A DNA stretch of 64,000 nucleotides from Rheinheimera sp. SA_1 (GCF_001669775.1 NZ_LXWK01000019.1:124001-188000); one strand, 5' to 3'. Numbered from the stretch's first letter, positions 35,690 to 43,651 are shown. A program made the numbers and translations. The notes: generated by a model from the sequence alone, not told the origin.

Positions 35690-36499
35690 ATGGTTATATC
35701 TGATCCGCCTTTTCCGTTTTTATCTGCGTTGCCATCGGCAATCAGTAAAGTCGCTAGTCTTTCACAGATACAGTTATTTTCCGATACATCGGAAAAGCTG
35801 ATTTTGGCTCAAGGAAATTTTTCATTAGAAGCTTATCAACAGACAGATTTTGCGGATTTAGAGCTTGATTGTCCCGCGCCGATTAAAGGTGCGGTAGCGA
35901 AAAGGCAAGCAGAATACTTCGCTGGGCGCTATCTCGCTCGACTCGCAATGCAGCAAAGCGGGTTATTCAATCCTGCTCCACCACAGCTAGGGATCGGCCG
36001 TCTGCGCGCACCGACTTGGCCGAAAACAGTGACGGGTTCTATTACACATCATCAACAAAAAGCATGCGCAGTTGTGCTTACCCAACCGCTATCTGCCAAG
36101 AATTTTGTCGGTGTCGATACGGAACTTTGGCTCACTGCACAGCAATCTATTGAGATTGCAGAATTTATCCATAATTCAGAGGAACGTCAAATACTGGTAA
36201 GTGCCGGTTTCACCGACGCACAGGCAACTAGTTTGTTGTTTTCTGCCAAAGAAGCGCTGTTTAAAGCCATATGTCCATTTGTGGGCGAATATTTTGGTTT
36301 TGAATCAGCTGAACTAAAAGAGTGCTCCGGGCCTGCTGATACAACACAGCCATACCGGGGAGGTTGGCTGAAACTGCGACTATTGACTGATTGGGTGATA
36401 GCTAATGCACCGCAGCAAGACTATTACTGCTGGTTCAGTTGTAGCGAGTTCGACGTCTTGACATTAGTTTGTAGTGACGGATGGTCCATTGGGGGTTGA
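35690..36499 (+). CDS. 4'-phosphopantetheinyl transferase, EntD/Sfp family
   Basis: 269 aa. This enzyme transfers phosphopantetheine from CoA to the serine of T domains, converting the NRPS to its active holo form. Motifs in order: RQAEYFAGRYLAR (about 84-96), GSITH (about 118), VGVDTE with the metal-binding Asp and Glu (about 142) and FSAKEALFKA with the catalytic Glu and Lys (about 182-191). Length and motif spacing fit the EntD branch. It is intact although it sits between IS debris and a non-coding stretch. Its codon use is less G+C-rich than that of the synthetases, so it may have a separate history or its own promoter. The start is the first ATG of the frame; its ribosome site is weak (GAGTAAA). 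Confidence 0.92.
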   Translation: MVISDPPFPFLSALPSAISKVASLSQIQLFSDTSEKLILAQGNFSLEAYQQTDFADLELDCPAPIKGAVAKRQAEYFAGRYLARLAMQQSGLFNPAPPQLGIGRLRAPTWPKTVTGSITHHQQKACAVVLTQPLSAKNFVGVDTELWLTAQQSIEIAEFIHNSEERQILVSAGFTDAQATSLLFSAKEALFKAICPFVGEYFGFESAELKECSGPADTTQPYRGGWLKLRLLTDWVIANAPQQDYYCWFSCSEFDVLTLVCSDGWSIGG

Positions 36500-36626
36500 A
36501 TATTTTACGGCACGACAAGATCCGCACACTTAGCATCTACCGCAAAATGCGGACTCGGATGAAAGCTGAGGGTCACTTAGCTACGGTGTTAGAAACATGC
36601 GGTAATCTTCCTTCAAATTAGCTGAC

Positions 36627-36698
36627 GTTAAAAATAGAGTATTTCTAATACATTGATAGCCGCTTAATCTCTATTTTTAACTGCAGTTAAAAATGGAG
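36627..36698 (+). repeat. Three-copy inverted repeat able to form two alternative hairpins
   Basis: GTTAAAAATAGAG (36627-36639), its perfect complement CTCTATTTTTAAC (36669-36681), and a near copy GTTAAAAATGGAG (36686-36698). The middle copy can pair with the left one (29-nt loop) or with the right one (TGCA loop, one mismatch). Confidence 0.7.
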
Positions 36699-36881
36699 GG
36701 ATTTTCTTTGTAAAAATACCATATGTCAGTCTAAGCCGCACCAGTAAACGTAAATTAAAGTCAACCAGGGCGAGTAGGAATTTGCCTTTAGATTTGTTTT
36801 GGCCGAAAGAGGAGCTTCAGTTACTAACGTTTACATCAGTAAATAAAAACCATTTAATGTTGTTGTAGATTGGTGATAATC

Positions 36882-37042
36882 GGTGCCCAGTATGGGCACC
36901 AGCATTTTGTAAGATTTTAATAAGCTAGTTCGACGTTTTAAAATGATGACTGAAATCGTCATTGGGTGCCTGTTAAGGTGGTGGTTAATTTTGATTGTGG
37001 ATTATTGATGAATGAGGTGTCGTTGGGCACTGTTTGGGCACC
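36882..37042 (+). other. Cluster of TGGGCAC(C) motifs, possible integrase arm sites
   Basis: GGTGCCC/GGGCACC as a 7-bp inverted pair (36882-36900), GGGTGCC (36964-36970), GGGCAC (37025-37030) and GGGCACC (37036-37042). Short repeats of this kind close to a tRNA 3' end are often arm-type sites for tyrosine recombinases. This is an inference. Confidence 0.4.
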
Positions 37043-37199
37043 AAACCTAAAAATCTCGCGATTTAACATATCCGACCAGGTCAAAAGATAGACTGCCGAA
37101 GAGGTCAAAACAAGTATTATAGAGTCTGCTAATGCATCTAAATTACTGATATAGCGCAACAATATTAATTTTCAAAGGGAATTGTACCAAGAAAAATAT

Positions 37200-37276
37200 T
37201 GGTGCGTCCTAGTGGACTCGAACCACCGACCCCCACCATGTCAAGGTGGTGCTCTAACCAACTGAGCTAAGGACGC
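37200..37276 (-). tRNA. tRNA-Val(GAC), second copy
   Basis: 77 nt including encoded CCA (TGG on + at 37200-37202). It starts GCGTCCTTAGCTCAG and pairs with AGGACGC at the 3' end. The anticodon arm is CCACC TTGACAT GGTGG, anticodon GAC. It is identical to the copy at 37343-37419. Its 3' end faces the non-coding and mobile region. Confidence 0.97.
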
Positions 37277-37317
37277 ATTGTAGAATGTGTAGTGTAACGC
37301 TGCCGTTTAAAGCAGCC

Positions 37318-37341
37318 ATTTCAAAACAGGCGTTTTGAAAT
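37318..37341 (-). repeat. Perfect 10-bp hairpin between the two tRNA genes
   Basis: ATTTCAAAAC (37318-37327), loop AGGC, GTTTTGAAAT (37332-37341). It ends one base before the upstream tRNA's CCA end. There is no T-run on the transcribed strand, so it looks like an RNA-processing or spacing element and not a terminator. Confidence 0.6.
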
Positions 37342-37342
37342 T

Positions 37343-37419
37343 TGGTGCGTCCTAGTGGACTCGAACCACCGACCCCCACCATGTCAAGGTGGTGCTCTAA
37401 CCAACTGAGCTAAGGACGC
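37343..37419 (-). tRNA. tRNA-Val(GAC), first copy
   Basis: 77 nt with encoded CCA at 37343-37345, same sequence and cloverleaf as the downstream copy; anticodon GAC in loop TTGACAT. The two lie 66 bp apart and probably form one transcript from the promoter at 37475-37503. Confidence 0.97.
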
Positions 37420-37474
37420 ATTTTGTAATCTTGTTGCCAATCTTGCCACGGGAGCGATTTTCACAACGAGCGCT

Positions 37475-37503
37475 ATAGTATTTTCGCTGCCAGGCTATTG
37501 CAA
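37475..37503 (-). promoter_or_regulatory. Sigma-70 type promoter for the tRNA-Val pair
   Basis: On the minus strand: -35 TTGCAA (37503-37498), 17-bp spacer, -10 TACTAT (37480-37475), then a G+C-rich discriminator (AGCGCTCG), as expected for stringently controlled stable RNA promoters. It lies 56 bp before the first tRNA. Confidence 0.65.
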
Positions 37504-37567
37504 GCGATTTTTCCGCGCAGTCATTCAAGCGCTGCAATTTTGTGCTAAATCAGCAATTTTCCGCCTG

Positions 37568-38653
37568 TCAGGTCTTTTGTGCTTGAGGTATCAGCAGGCA
37601 TTGTTGCTGCAATTGCTGATACCAGCTGACATGTTGTTTCATTAAATCACGTAGCGCCTGCGCCGGTTTGACGGCTCGTTCATTCACGCTGTCCGCAAGC
37701 TTGGTACCTTGATATAGCAGGGTGAGCTCTGGCACCAGTTGATGACTAATGCCATCCAGTTCCGCCAGATAACTTTGCACTCTGGTGATAAAAATCTGCG
37801 TCAGGATCGTATTCATTATCTCAACTTTCGCCTGCTTTTTACAAAGACTGGCTGCTGGCAGGGATGATAATTGCCGATTCAACAGCGTCAGCCAGGCGTT
37901 ACTCCGGCGCAAACTATATTGCCAGTCGGCGATAAAACTGCCGTGATGCAGTACAGCAAGCTGCTGATTAATAAAAGAAGCTGTCAGTGTGGGATAGATA
38001 GTTTCGTTTTGCGCCAGCAGATGCTGCTTGAGTAAATTGAGATTTTTAAGTGCGGTCAAAGGTTCTGCCACAGCGTTGCTGGCGCCTGGCGCGAGCAACC
38101 GCGGTTGACCGGTTAGTTGTTTGCGCAAGGTCAAATCAGTGGTCAGAAAATTCTGTAACACCAGCGGTAGTTGCTGTTGTTTTTGCATATAAATTTGCTG
38201 CAAATCAGCTTTCAGGGAATCGGATAATTCCGGATGCACCAGGCAAGGTATGAGTCCATTCAGCAGTTGTAACTCATACCCCAGCAGATTGGCGCTGCTC
38301 ATCACTTTGCCAAGGCTGTTATTGCGCTCAGCGACCAATCCTTGCAGGTTGCAATGCCGCAAGGCAACTAAATCCAGTAAATTCAACCGACTGGCGGAAA
38401 TAGGGTGCATCAGATCGCGGATCGCTGGCAGCGGAGGTAGCGCCGTTAGTTGTACTTCTGCTGGCGGTAAATTCAGCACTCTGCTCAGGCGTTGCTGATA
38501 GTCGCTGAACAAAGTGTCAGCATCAATCCGGCTGCAGCCAGTTATTACCGCAGTTATCGTCAACAACGCCAGCAATGGCAGTAGGTTTGGGCCAACGCGG
38601 TGCAATGCCTGTGGCCACGGCTCTCTAAATGGCGGTTGCTTGTTGTTGACCAT
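37568..38653 (-). CDS. DUF3080-family lipoprotein
   Basis: 361 aa from the ATG at 38653; 18 further in-frame codons upstream lie inside norM and are not needed. The N-terminus has a hydrophobic segment ending in VITGCS (a lipobox), so the protein is probably anchored to the outer or inner membrane from the periplasm. The body is alpha-helical with a Cys-containing segment (LRHCNLQGLVAERNNSLGKV) typical, as I recall, of DUF3080, whose function is unknown. Its 5' end overlaps the 3' end of norM by 29 bp, so the two are probably co-transcribed and translationally coupled. The family assignment is from pattern memory. Confidence 0.75.
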   Translation of the reverse strand: MVNNKQPPFREPWPQALHRVGPNLLPLLALLTITAVITGCSRIDADTLFSDYQQRLSRVLNLPPAEVQLTALPPLPAIRDLMHPISASRLNLLDLVALRHCNLQGLVAERNNSLGKVMSSANLLGYELQLLNGLIPCLVHPELSDSLKADLQQIYMQKQQQLPLVLQNFLTTDLTLRKQLTGQPRLLAPGASNAVAEPLTALKNLNLLKQHLLAQNETIYPTLTASFINQQLAVLHHGSFIADWQYSLRRSNAWLTLLNRQLSSLPAASLCKKQAKVEIMNTILTQIFITRVQSYLAELDGISHQLVPELTLLYQGTKLADSVNERAVKPAQALRDLMKQHVSWYQQLQQQCLLIPQAQKT

Positions 38654-39998
38654 GTTCAATTTTGCGCAGCTGTTTTCGAAGAAGCCATGCCAACAATACG
38701 GCAGCAACAGTTAAACCGATGATAATACCAATCCAAAAACCATGCGCGCCCATTTTGGGCGTGATCCAGTCGGTCAGGCCGAGGATAGTGCCAAGGCCAA
38801 ATCCAATCGGCCAATAAGCAATAAAAGTGATAAAAAATATTGGCTTGGTGTATTTCAAACCCCGAAGCGCGCAGTTACAGACCACCTGAATTGCGTCTGA
38901 TATTTGATAAAAACAGGCCAACACTAAAATTGAACTTGCCATCGTCAGAACCAGTTGGTCCTTGGTATACAAAGACGCAACCCAGTCACGTGTAACATAA
39001 GTAAAACCGGCAATAGCAAACGCCATCACGACGGACAGAATCACCGCGGTACTGATAGCCGTCCGAAGTTCACGCACATCCATAGCGCCCGCCAGATGAC
39101 CAACCCGAATGGTGGTTGCCATCCCCATACTGAGTGGCAACATAAAAATTAAAGCGCTGTAATTATTAGCAATTTGATGTGCCGCAACGACCATAGGCCC
39201 CAAATGTACAATCATCAGTGGAATACAGACAAATAAAGTGACTTCAAAAAACATCGAAAAAGCGATTGGGGTACCAAGCGCGACGATTTGCCAAATTTCC
39301 GCGAACTTCGGACCGTAATTGGGCAGCGCCACACGAAACGGCGCAGTTCTCCGACTGGTTAGGGCATAAATACAAATCGCAATAAATTGTGCCAAAAACA
39401 CCAGTGACGTTGCTACACCACAGCCAGCGCCGCCGAGTGCGGGCATACCCAGTTTACCGTAGATAAACACATAGTTCGCCGGGATATTCACCAAAATACC
39501 GACAAAACTAATCCACATTGCCGCCTTGGTGTAGCCAATGCCTTCAAACAGGTTTCTGAGCACCATATAACCGGCCGCCGGAAACACACCCCAGGCGATA
39601 TAGCCCATGTAATCGAGGGCTTTTTCGCGCAGCAGTGGGTCCATTTCCATCATGCCAAAAGGGATGGCAATAAACTGCATCAGCAAAAAGATTAAAATTG
39701 ATAGCGCAAACGCCAGATATGCGCCCTGTAGTGTCACCGCGGTAATGGGTTGTTTGTGGCCGGCGCCAAAATGCTGGGCAATCATTGGCGTCAACGCCAG
39801 CAATAACCCTTGAAAAGTGAGAATAATCGGCAGCCACAGCGCAGAAGCAACGGCAATACCAGCCATATCAACCGGGCTGACCCGACCGGCCATCAGCGTA
39901 TCGATGACGTACATCATGGTTTGTGTCAGTTGTGCCAGCACAATAGGGCCGGACAGTTTCAGGATGGTTTTGGCTTCAAAGCGGGAAAAAGGTAACAT
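38625..39998 (-). CDS. norM: MATE-family multidrug/Na+ antiporter (NorM-like)
   Basis: 457 aa, the length of NorM/MdtK proteins. The ATG at 39998 is chosen because MLPFSRFEAKTILKLSGPIV is the usual beginning; the frame stays open 25 codons further up without similarity. About twelve hydrophobic segments are visible in two halves, including QTMMYVIDTLMAGRVSP after the first helix and GVFPAAGYMVLRNLFEG mid-protein. The family exports cationic drugs in exchange for Na+ or H+. It is divergent from riboflavin synthase, an order I recall from Vibrio. The overlap with the DUF3080 gene suggests a two-gene operon. Substrate cannot be told from sequence. Confidence 0.88.
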   Translation of the reverse strand: MLPFSRFEAKTILKLSGPIVLAQLTQTMMYVIDTLMAGRVSPVDMAGIAVASALWLPIILTFQGLLLALTPMIAQHFGAGHKQPITAVTLQGAYLAFALSILIFLLMQFIAIPFGMMEMDPLLREKALDYMGYIAWGVFPAAGYMVLRNLFEGIGYTKAAMWISFVGILVNIPANYVFIYGKLGMPALGGAGCGVATSLVFLAQFIAICIYALTSRRTAPFRVALPNYGPKFAEIWQIVALGTPIAFSMFFEVTLFVCIPLMIVHLGPMVVAAHQIANNYSALIFMLPLSMGMATTIRVGHLAGAMDVRELRTAISTAVILSVVMAFAIAGFTYVTRDWVASLYTKDQLVLTMASSILVLACFYQISDAIQVVCNCALRGLKYTKPIFFITFIAYWPIGFGLGTILGLTDWITPKMGAHGFWIGIIIGLTVAAVLLAWLLRKQLRKIEHGQQQATAI

Positions 39999-40100
39999 AG
40001 CAACTCGCAGGCTTAGGATGCAACACGTTTCCGGCATGACAATCCAATGTCTGCGTGGATGCGTAAAACTCACTGCAATTTAGCACAAAAAGGGGCACAG

Positions 40101-40736
40101 ATGTTTACCGGAATAGTTCAGAGCACTGCCATTGTCGACCAGATCGAAGATCGACCTGGTTTTCGAAAACTCAGATTGCAGGTTGCCAGTCGGTTTTTGC
40201 AAAGATTAGAGCAGGGCGCCAGTATATCGATTAACGGCACTTGTCTGACGGTCACGGCTTTTGATGCGCTAACCGAGCCTGGTTGGGTGCAGTTTGATTT
40301 AATTGATGAAACGTTGCGCTTAACCAATCTGGGGCAGTTAACCATTGGCAGCGCGGTAAACTTCGAAAGGTCGTTAACGCTGGGCAGTGAGCTCGGTGGT
40401 CATATTTTGTCTGGCCATGTTCAGACCCAAGCTGAAGTATTACAAATTGTCGAAACCGAGCACAATTGGGCTATGGAGTTGCAGCTGGCAACAGAGTGGC
40501 ATCCTTACGTCTTTAGCAAAGGTTTTATTGCGATTGACGGTATTAGCCTGACCGTCGGTGCGGTTGAGAATGGCCGTTTCTGGCTACACATTATTCCGGA
40601 AACTTTGGCAGTGACCACGCTTGGGCGCAGACAAAGTGGTGATAAGGTCAACATTGAAATTGACCAGCAAAGTTACACCATAGTACAAACCGTCGAACGT
40701 TTGCTGCAGGCTCGAGGTTTGATTACAGCACAATAA
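40101..40736 (+). CDS. ribE: Riboflavin synthase (alpha subunit)
   Basis: 211 aa. It converts two molecules of 6,7-dimethyl-8-ribityllumazine to riboflavin plus the pyrimidine precursor. MFTGIVQ at the start is the hallmark N-terminus. Two lumazine-binding barrels follow: residues 1-90, with GTCLTV, and 97-190, with GISLTVG and TLAVTTLG; GHILSGHV lies between. ATG at 40101 follows AGGGG; 18 earlier in-frame codons are not conserved. The E. coli name for this enzyme is ribC. No FMN riboswitch is visible in the 102 bp upstream, and no other rib gene lies nearby, so it is not part of a riboflavin operon here. Confidence 0.96.
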   Translation: MFTGIVQSTAIVDQIEDRPGFRKLRLQVASRFLQRLEQGASISINGTCLTVTAFDALTEPGWVQFDLIDETLRLTNLGQLTIGSAVNFERSLTLGSELGGHILSGHVQTQAEVLQIVETEHNWAMELQLATEWHPYVFSKGFIAIDGISLTVGAVENGRFWLHIIPETLAVTTLGRRQSGDKVNIEIDQQSYTIVQTVERLLQARGLITAQ

Positions 40737-40751
40737 AATCGTCAGTGGTTT

Positions 40752-40955
40752 TTAATAAATCTGCTCATCTTCGGCATCCACAAACACCTGCACGCTTTTG
40801 TGCAGGTCATCTTTGTGCGTGACGATATGAATAGGATTACAGCAGTTGCTGCAATCTTCTATATCGTCTTGATCTTCACCGCTGACATCCAAAGTTACGT
40901 GTGTTGGGTGGCCGCAAAATGGGCAGAGAATGGTTTTGTGAATTAAGTCCATCAT
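40752..40955 (-). CDS. CPXCG-motif cysteine-rich small protein
   Basis: 67 aa (second Met two codons in could also serve). It has a CPFCG motif near the N-terminus and a second Cys pair, CSNCC, forming a likely zinc ribbon; the rest is acidic. It matches the short Cys-rich CPXCG family found across gammaproteobacteria, whose function is unknown; a nucleic-acid or protein-binding role would be a guess. It lies 60 bp downstream of the SDR gene on the same strand and converges on ribE, with 15 bp between the two stops. Confidence 0.85.
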   Translation of the reverse strand: MMDLIHKTILCPFCGHPTHVTLDVSGEDQDDIEDCSNCCNPIHIVTHKDDLHKSVQVFVDAEDEQIY

Positions 40956-41015
40956 CGCCTCCAGCGCGCAGTGCGGTTGTTCTGATTTATAAGCACATGT
41001 CGCAGACCTTTGCAG

Positions 41016-41819
41016 CTAGGCCTTCGTGGTGCCACCTAAACTACGACCGCCATCCACCGCCAGAATTTGGCCAGTGATGTAAGGTGCAGTCGCCAGAAAC
41101 AATACCGTTTGCGCTATATCTGTGGGTTGACCTAAATGACCAAGCGGGATTTGTGCCAGAATACCGGCTTTATCCTGTTCGGTCAGCGTGGGCATTACTG
41201 CTGTTGTTTGCTCGCTTGGCCATAAAATAGCGCCAGGCGCAATGCCGTTCACTCTTATTGTAGGCGCTAAATCACGTGCCAGTGATCTGGTCATCATCGC
41301 TAGCGCGGCCTTTGCCATACAATAAACGGAATGTTGCGCCAGTGGTTTTTCCGCATGTATGTCTACCAGATTGATTACACAACCCTTTTGTTTGTAAAGT
41401 TCCGGTGCCAGTGCCTGAGTCAAAAAAAATGGTGCTTTCACATTACTGCCAAATAAATCATCCCACTGGGTTAAAGTGGCAGTACCAACCGGGGTTGGGT
41501 AGAAACTTGAAGCGTTGTTGACGAGTAAATCGAGCTGTCCAAATTGACCTGGCACCGCTGCCGCAAACTCGCCGAGTGCCTGCGCATTGTTTAAATCAGC
41601 ACGCAGCCAACAGGCCGAATCTGGTCTGATTATATTCAGTTGCTGACAGAGCTGCTGAGCCTCAACAGTTGATTGCCGACAATGTACGATGACCCGAAAA
41701 CCTGCCTGATGTAGCCTAAGGATGATTTCCCGGCCAAGTCGTTTTGCGCTGCCTGTGACCAGGGCAACTTTTGTAGGTGGTGCTGACAATGTGCCGTAAT
41801 GCACTGGAATTTCGCTCAT
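41016..41819 (-). CDS. SDR-family oxidoreductase, pteridine reductase type
   Basis: 267 aa classical short-chain dehydrogenase. The NAD(P)-binding motif near the start reads TGSAKRLGR, with the Arg typical of pteridine-reductase-like (NADPH-using) members; LLVNNASSF follows, and the catalytic Tyr and Lys are in SVYCMAKAAL. The C-terminus has GQILAVDGG. The catalytic Ser position reads LVDIHAE, with Asp where many SDRs have Ser, as I recall for bacterial pteridine reductases. Its ATG overlaps the HAD stop by four bases (ATGA), so translation is coupled. The probable reaction is reduction of dihydropteridines or dihydrofolate; the substrate is inferred. Confidence 0.82.
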   Translation of the reverse strand: MSEIPVHYGTLSAPPTKVALVTGSAKRLGREIILRLHQAGFRVIVHCRQSTVEAQQLCQQLNIIRPDSACWLRADLNNAQALGEFAAAVPGQFGQLDLLVNNASSFYPTPVGTATLTQWDDLFGSNVKAPFFLTQALAPELYKQKGCVINLVDIHAEKPLAQHSVYCMAKAALAMMTRSLARDLAPTIRVNGIAPGAILWPSEQTTAVMPTLTEQDKAGILAQIPLGHLGQPTDIAQTVLFLATAPYITGQILAVDGGRSLGGTTKA

Positions 41820-42466
41820 CGGATTAATTCCGCAGCCGTAAGCTGCAATAAAGAAGGTAACTTCAGATCGGCAATGCCGTAGCGGACATCATGAAAGTTA
41901 GCGTGTTCGGGCACCGCTATACAACGCATCCGTGCCGCTTTAGCCGCAATCACCCCGGTCACACTGTCTTCGAGTGCCACACATTGTTGCGGCTCCACAC
42001 CAAGTGCCGCTGCAGCATTTAAGTAAACCTGGGGATGTGGTTTAGCCAAAGGTAAAAATTCGGCGGAACAAGTGGCCTGAAAATAGTGCAGCAAATCAAA
42101 ATGTTTTAAAGTTGCGAGCATCATCCGATGGTTTGATGAAGTTGCCAACGCGGTCGGCAAACCTAAATCTTGGCTTAATCGCAAAGCCTCACGCGCGCCT
42201 GGCATCAATTTACCGTGCTGAATAATCAACTGAATCACGTTATCAATAATGGCGTCACCCACTTCAGCCGGAGTCGGGCCTTGCCAGGCAAATTTGGAAT
42301 ACCAATATTGCACCACGTAGTCGCAGCGCCAGCCGAGCGTTTGCGCGGTATCTTCAGGTTTAAGCGGTACACCTAAAGACGAAAACATTTCAAATTCAGC
42401 GTGTTGCCAGAAATCTTCTGAATCCAGTAACAAACCATCCATATCAAAAATTACTGCAGCTGACAT
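41816..42466 (-). CDS. HAD-superfamily sugar-phosphatase (HxpB/YniC-like)
   Basis: 216 aa. HAD motif I is FDMDGLLLDSE at residues 7-17, motif II is ALATSS, motif III is KPHPQVYL and motif IV is ALEDSVTGV, all complete. The alpha-helical cap between motif I and II puts it with the beta-phosphoglucomutase-like group, which includes E. coli hexitol phosphatase B (YniC). It probably dephosphorylates 2-deoxyglucose-6-phosphate-like sugar phosphates in the cytosol. E. coli yniC and the fructosamine-kinase-family gene yniA are also neighbours, which supports the assignment. It overlaps the next gene by four bases. Confidence 0.85.
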   Translation of the reverse strand: MSAAVIFDMDGLLLDSEDFWQHAEFEMFSSLGVPLKPEDTAQTLGWRCDYVVQYWYSKFAWQGPTPAEVGDAIIDNVIQLIIQHGKLMPGAREALRLSQDLGLPTALATSSNHRMMLATLKHFDLLHYFQATCSAEFLPLAKPHPQVYLNAAAALGVEPQQCVALEDSVTGVIAAKAARMRCIAVPEHANFHDVRYGIADLKLPSLLQLTAAELIR

Positions 42467-42495
42467 ACATCTCCGAAACGGGCGGTTGGTCTGAA

Positions 42496-43356
42496 TTAAC
42501 GAAGCAGTTGCTGAATATATTCTTTGGCCTGCCAGCTATAACGACCACCGCGCAAATAAGCGTGGTGTAAAAGATGGTACAGATTATAAAGATCTTTGCG
42601 TTCAGGGTAACCCTCCGGCAACGGATTTACCTGGTTATAAGCGGTAAAAAAACTGGCTGGCAACGGGTTGAACATATCGGCGTAAGCTATATCGGTTTCC
42701 CGATCACCAAAATAACAGGCCGGGTCAAATAACAGCGGAATTTCGCCTAAAAAACCAATATTGCTGCGGATAAGTTCGCCATGCAGCAAGCTCGGCGTTG
42801 GCTGGTGCCCGTGCAAACGCTGCCTTACTCGTTCGACGATGGTGTCAATGTCGCCGAAATGCTGCTGTTGCTCGGCCAGAAGTTGTAGCAACCAACCAAT
42901 TCTTTGCTCGGAGAAAAAGCTCGACCAGTTGGCTTGCCACTGATTTGGCTGCATGGTTGCAGACAGATAATTATCCCAGTCAAAACCATACATGGCTTGA
43001 TCATCTGCCTGATGCAAAAACGCCAGTTGGTGGCCCAGCGCTTGCCAGCCATACGGATGTTCGCTGCTCAGCGGCAAATATTCCAGCACCAGAAAAGATT
43101 TATCCAGGGTTTGGCCGGCGCAAATCACTTTTGGAGTGCGCAGGCAATGGCGCTGGGCGATATAGTTCAGACTTAAAGCTTCGGTTTCGAAACTATCGCG
43201 CACTTCACGTTGATTCAGTTTGACGAAAAACTGTTGTTCCTGGCCCTGGATTTGATAAAGCAAATTGCCGGAGTGGGTTGGTAACTGCTGTTTATGCTCA
43301 ATCTGAAAATCGAATTGTAATTCTGCGCTGATTTGCTCAGCAAGCGCTTGCCACAT
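42496..43356 (-). CDS. Fructosamine kinase / ketosamine-3-kinase family protein (YniA-like)
   Basis: 286 aa, the family length, from the ATG at 43356 (MWQALAEQISAELQ). The frame stays open 84 more codons upstream, but that part is unlike the family and lies in the thrS promoter region. Visible motifs: GNLLYQI, FVKLN (ATP-binding Lys), FETEALSLNYI, and DPACYFGDRETDIAYADMF (metal-binding Asp). The catalytic loop reads HGELIRSN, where the family has HGDLWxGN, so the usual catalytic base Asp is Glu. The family phosphorylates protein-bound ketosamines or related small metabolites for deglycation. The HAD gene lies 29 bp downstream. Confidence 0.85.
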   Translation of the reverse strand: MWQALAEQISAELQFDFQIEHKQQLPTHSGNLLYQIQGQEQQFFVKLNQREVRDSFETEALSLNYIAQRHCLRTPKVICAGQTLDKSFLVLEYLPLSSEHPYGWQALGHQLAFLHQADDQAMYGFDWDNYLSATMQPNQWQANWSSFFSEQRIGWLLQLLAEQQQHFGDIDTIVERVRQRLHGHQPTPSLLHGELIRSNIGFLGEIPLLFDPACYFGDRETDIAYADMFNPLPASFFTAYNQVNPLPEGYPERKDLYNLYHLLHHAYLRGGRYSWQAKEYIQQLLR

Positions 43357-43494
43357 ATCCTTGCTCCATGATTGCAGCCGACCAGAACGGCGCGATAAAT
43401 CAAGTATGGAACAAAATCCGCTTTTGTGAACAAGACGCATCGATTTGCAACCAGATCTGCAACTCAGCTCCACAACCCAGACCTGCAACAAGGG

Positions 43495-43524
43495 TTGCCT
43501 GCAAAGCGCACAAACGGGTAAGAT
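43495..43524 (+). promoter_or_regulatory. Candidate promoter of thrS
   Basis: TTGCCT (43495-43500), 18-bp spacer, TAAGAT (43519-43524): four of six matches in each box. It would give a leader of about 140 nt before thrS, similar to the long leader of E. coli thrS. It lies in the 313-bp gap between the divergent kinase and thrS; the remainder of that gap shows nothing else clear besides the operator hairpin. Confidence 0.3.
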
Positions 43525-43630
43525 AACGCCGCTTTTTGGTTGACCGGCATAGGCTACGCGCCGTGTGGGTTGGTTTAACCGTTCGTATGGTTGAACGCTA
43601 AAAAACATTCACCTTCATTATTGTTCACAA

Positions 43631-43651
43631 GTGACCCTTGGTATGGGTCAC
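43631..43651 (+). promoter_or_regulatory. Likely thrS translational operator: tRNA-Thr anticodon-arm mimic
   Basis: GTGACCC (43631-43637), loop TTGGTAT, GGGTCAC (43645-43651): a perfect 7-bp stem with a seven-base loop that has T at position 33, GGT (a threonine anticodon) at 34-36 and A at 37. The triplet lies at -30 to -28 from the thrS ATG and the stem ends 6 nt before the AAGGA ribosome site. In E. coli, ThrRS represses its own translation by binding an anticodon-like hairpin at nearly the same distance. Confidence 0.7.

Larger units (their letters stand above)
36500..37199 (+). other. Non-coding island margin next to tRNA-Val
   Basis: No convincing gene is visible in these 700 bp; the longest frame (minus strand, 37162-36959, 67 codons) resembles nothing I know. 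The stretch holds the inverted repeats at 36627-36698 and a cluster of TGGGCAC(C) motifs at 36882-37042. It is A+T-rich and ends exactly at the 3' end of a tRNA-Val gene, the usual attachment side for tRNA-targeting integrases. No integrase gene remains in the window. Confidence 0.5.

Noticed and set aside
36959..37162. Minus-strand 67-codon frame near tRNA-Val
   Set aside because: No ribosome site, no recognisable motif, and it spans the repeated GGGCACC motifs; more likely chance.
37318..37341. Terminator between the tRNA genes
   Set aside because: The stem is A+T-rich and no T-run follows on the transcribed strand; the second tRNA has no separate promoter that I can see.
39999..40100. FMN riboswitch upstream of riboflavin synthase
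   Set aside because: Only 102 bp separate it from norM and the conserved RFN-element blocks are not visible.
43357..43608. 84-codon N-terminal extension of the fructosamine-kinase-family protein
   Set aside because: The extension is Cys/Arg-rich, unlike the family, and lies in the divergent promoter region of thrS; the protein from 43356 has the normal family length.
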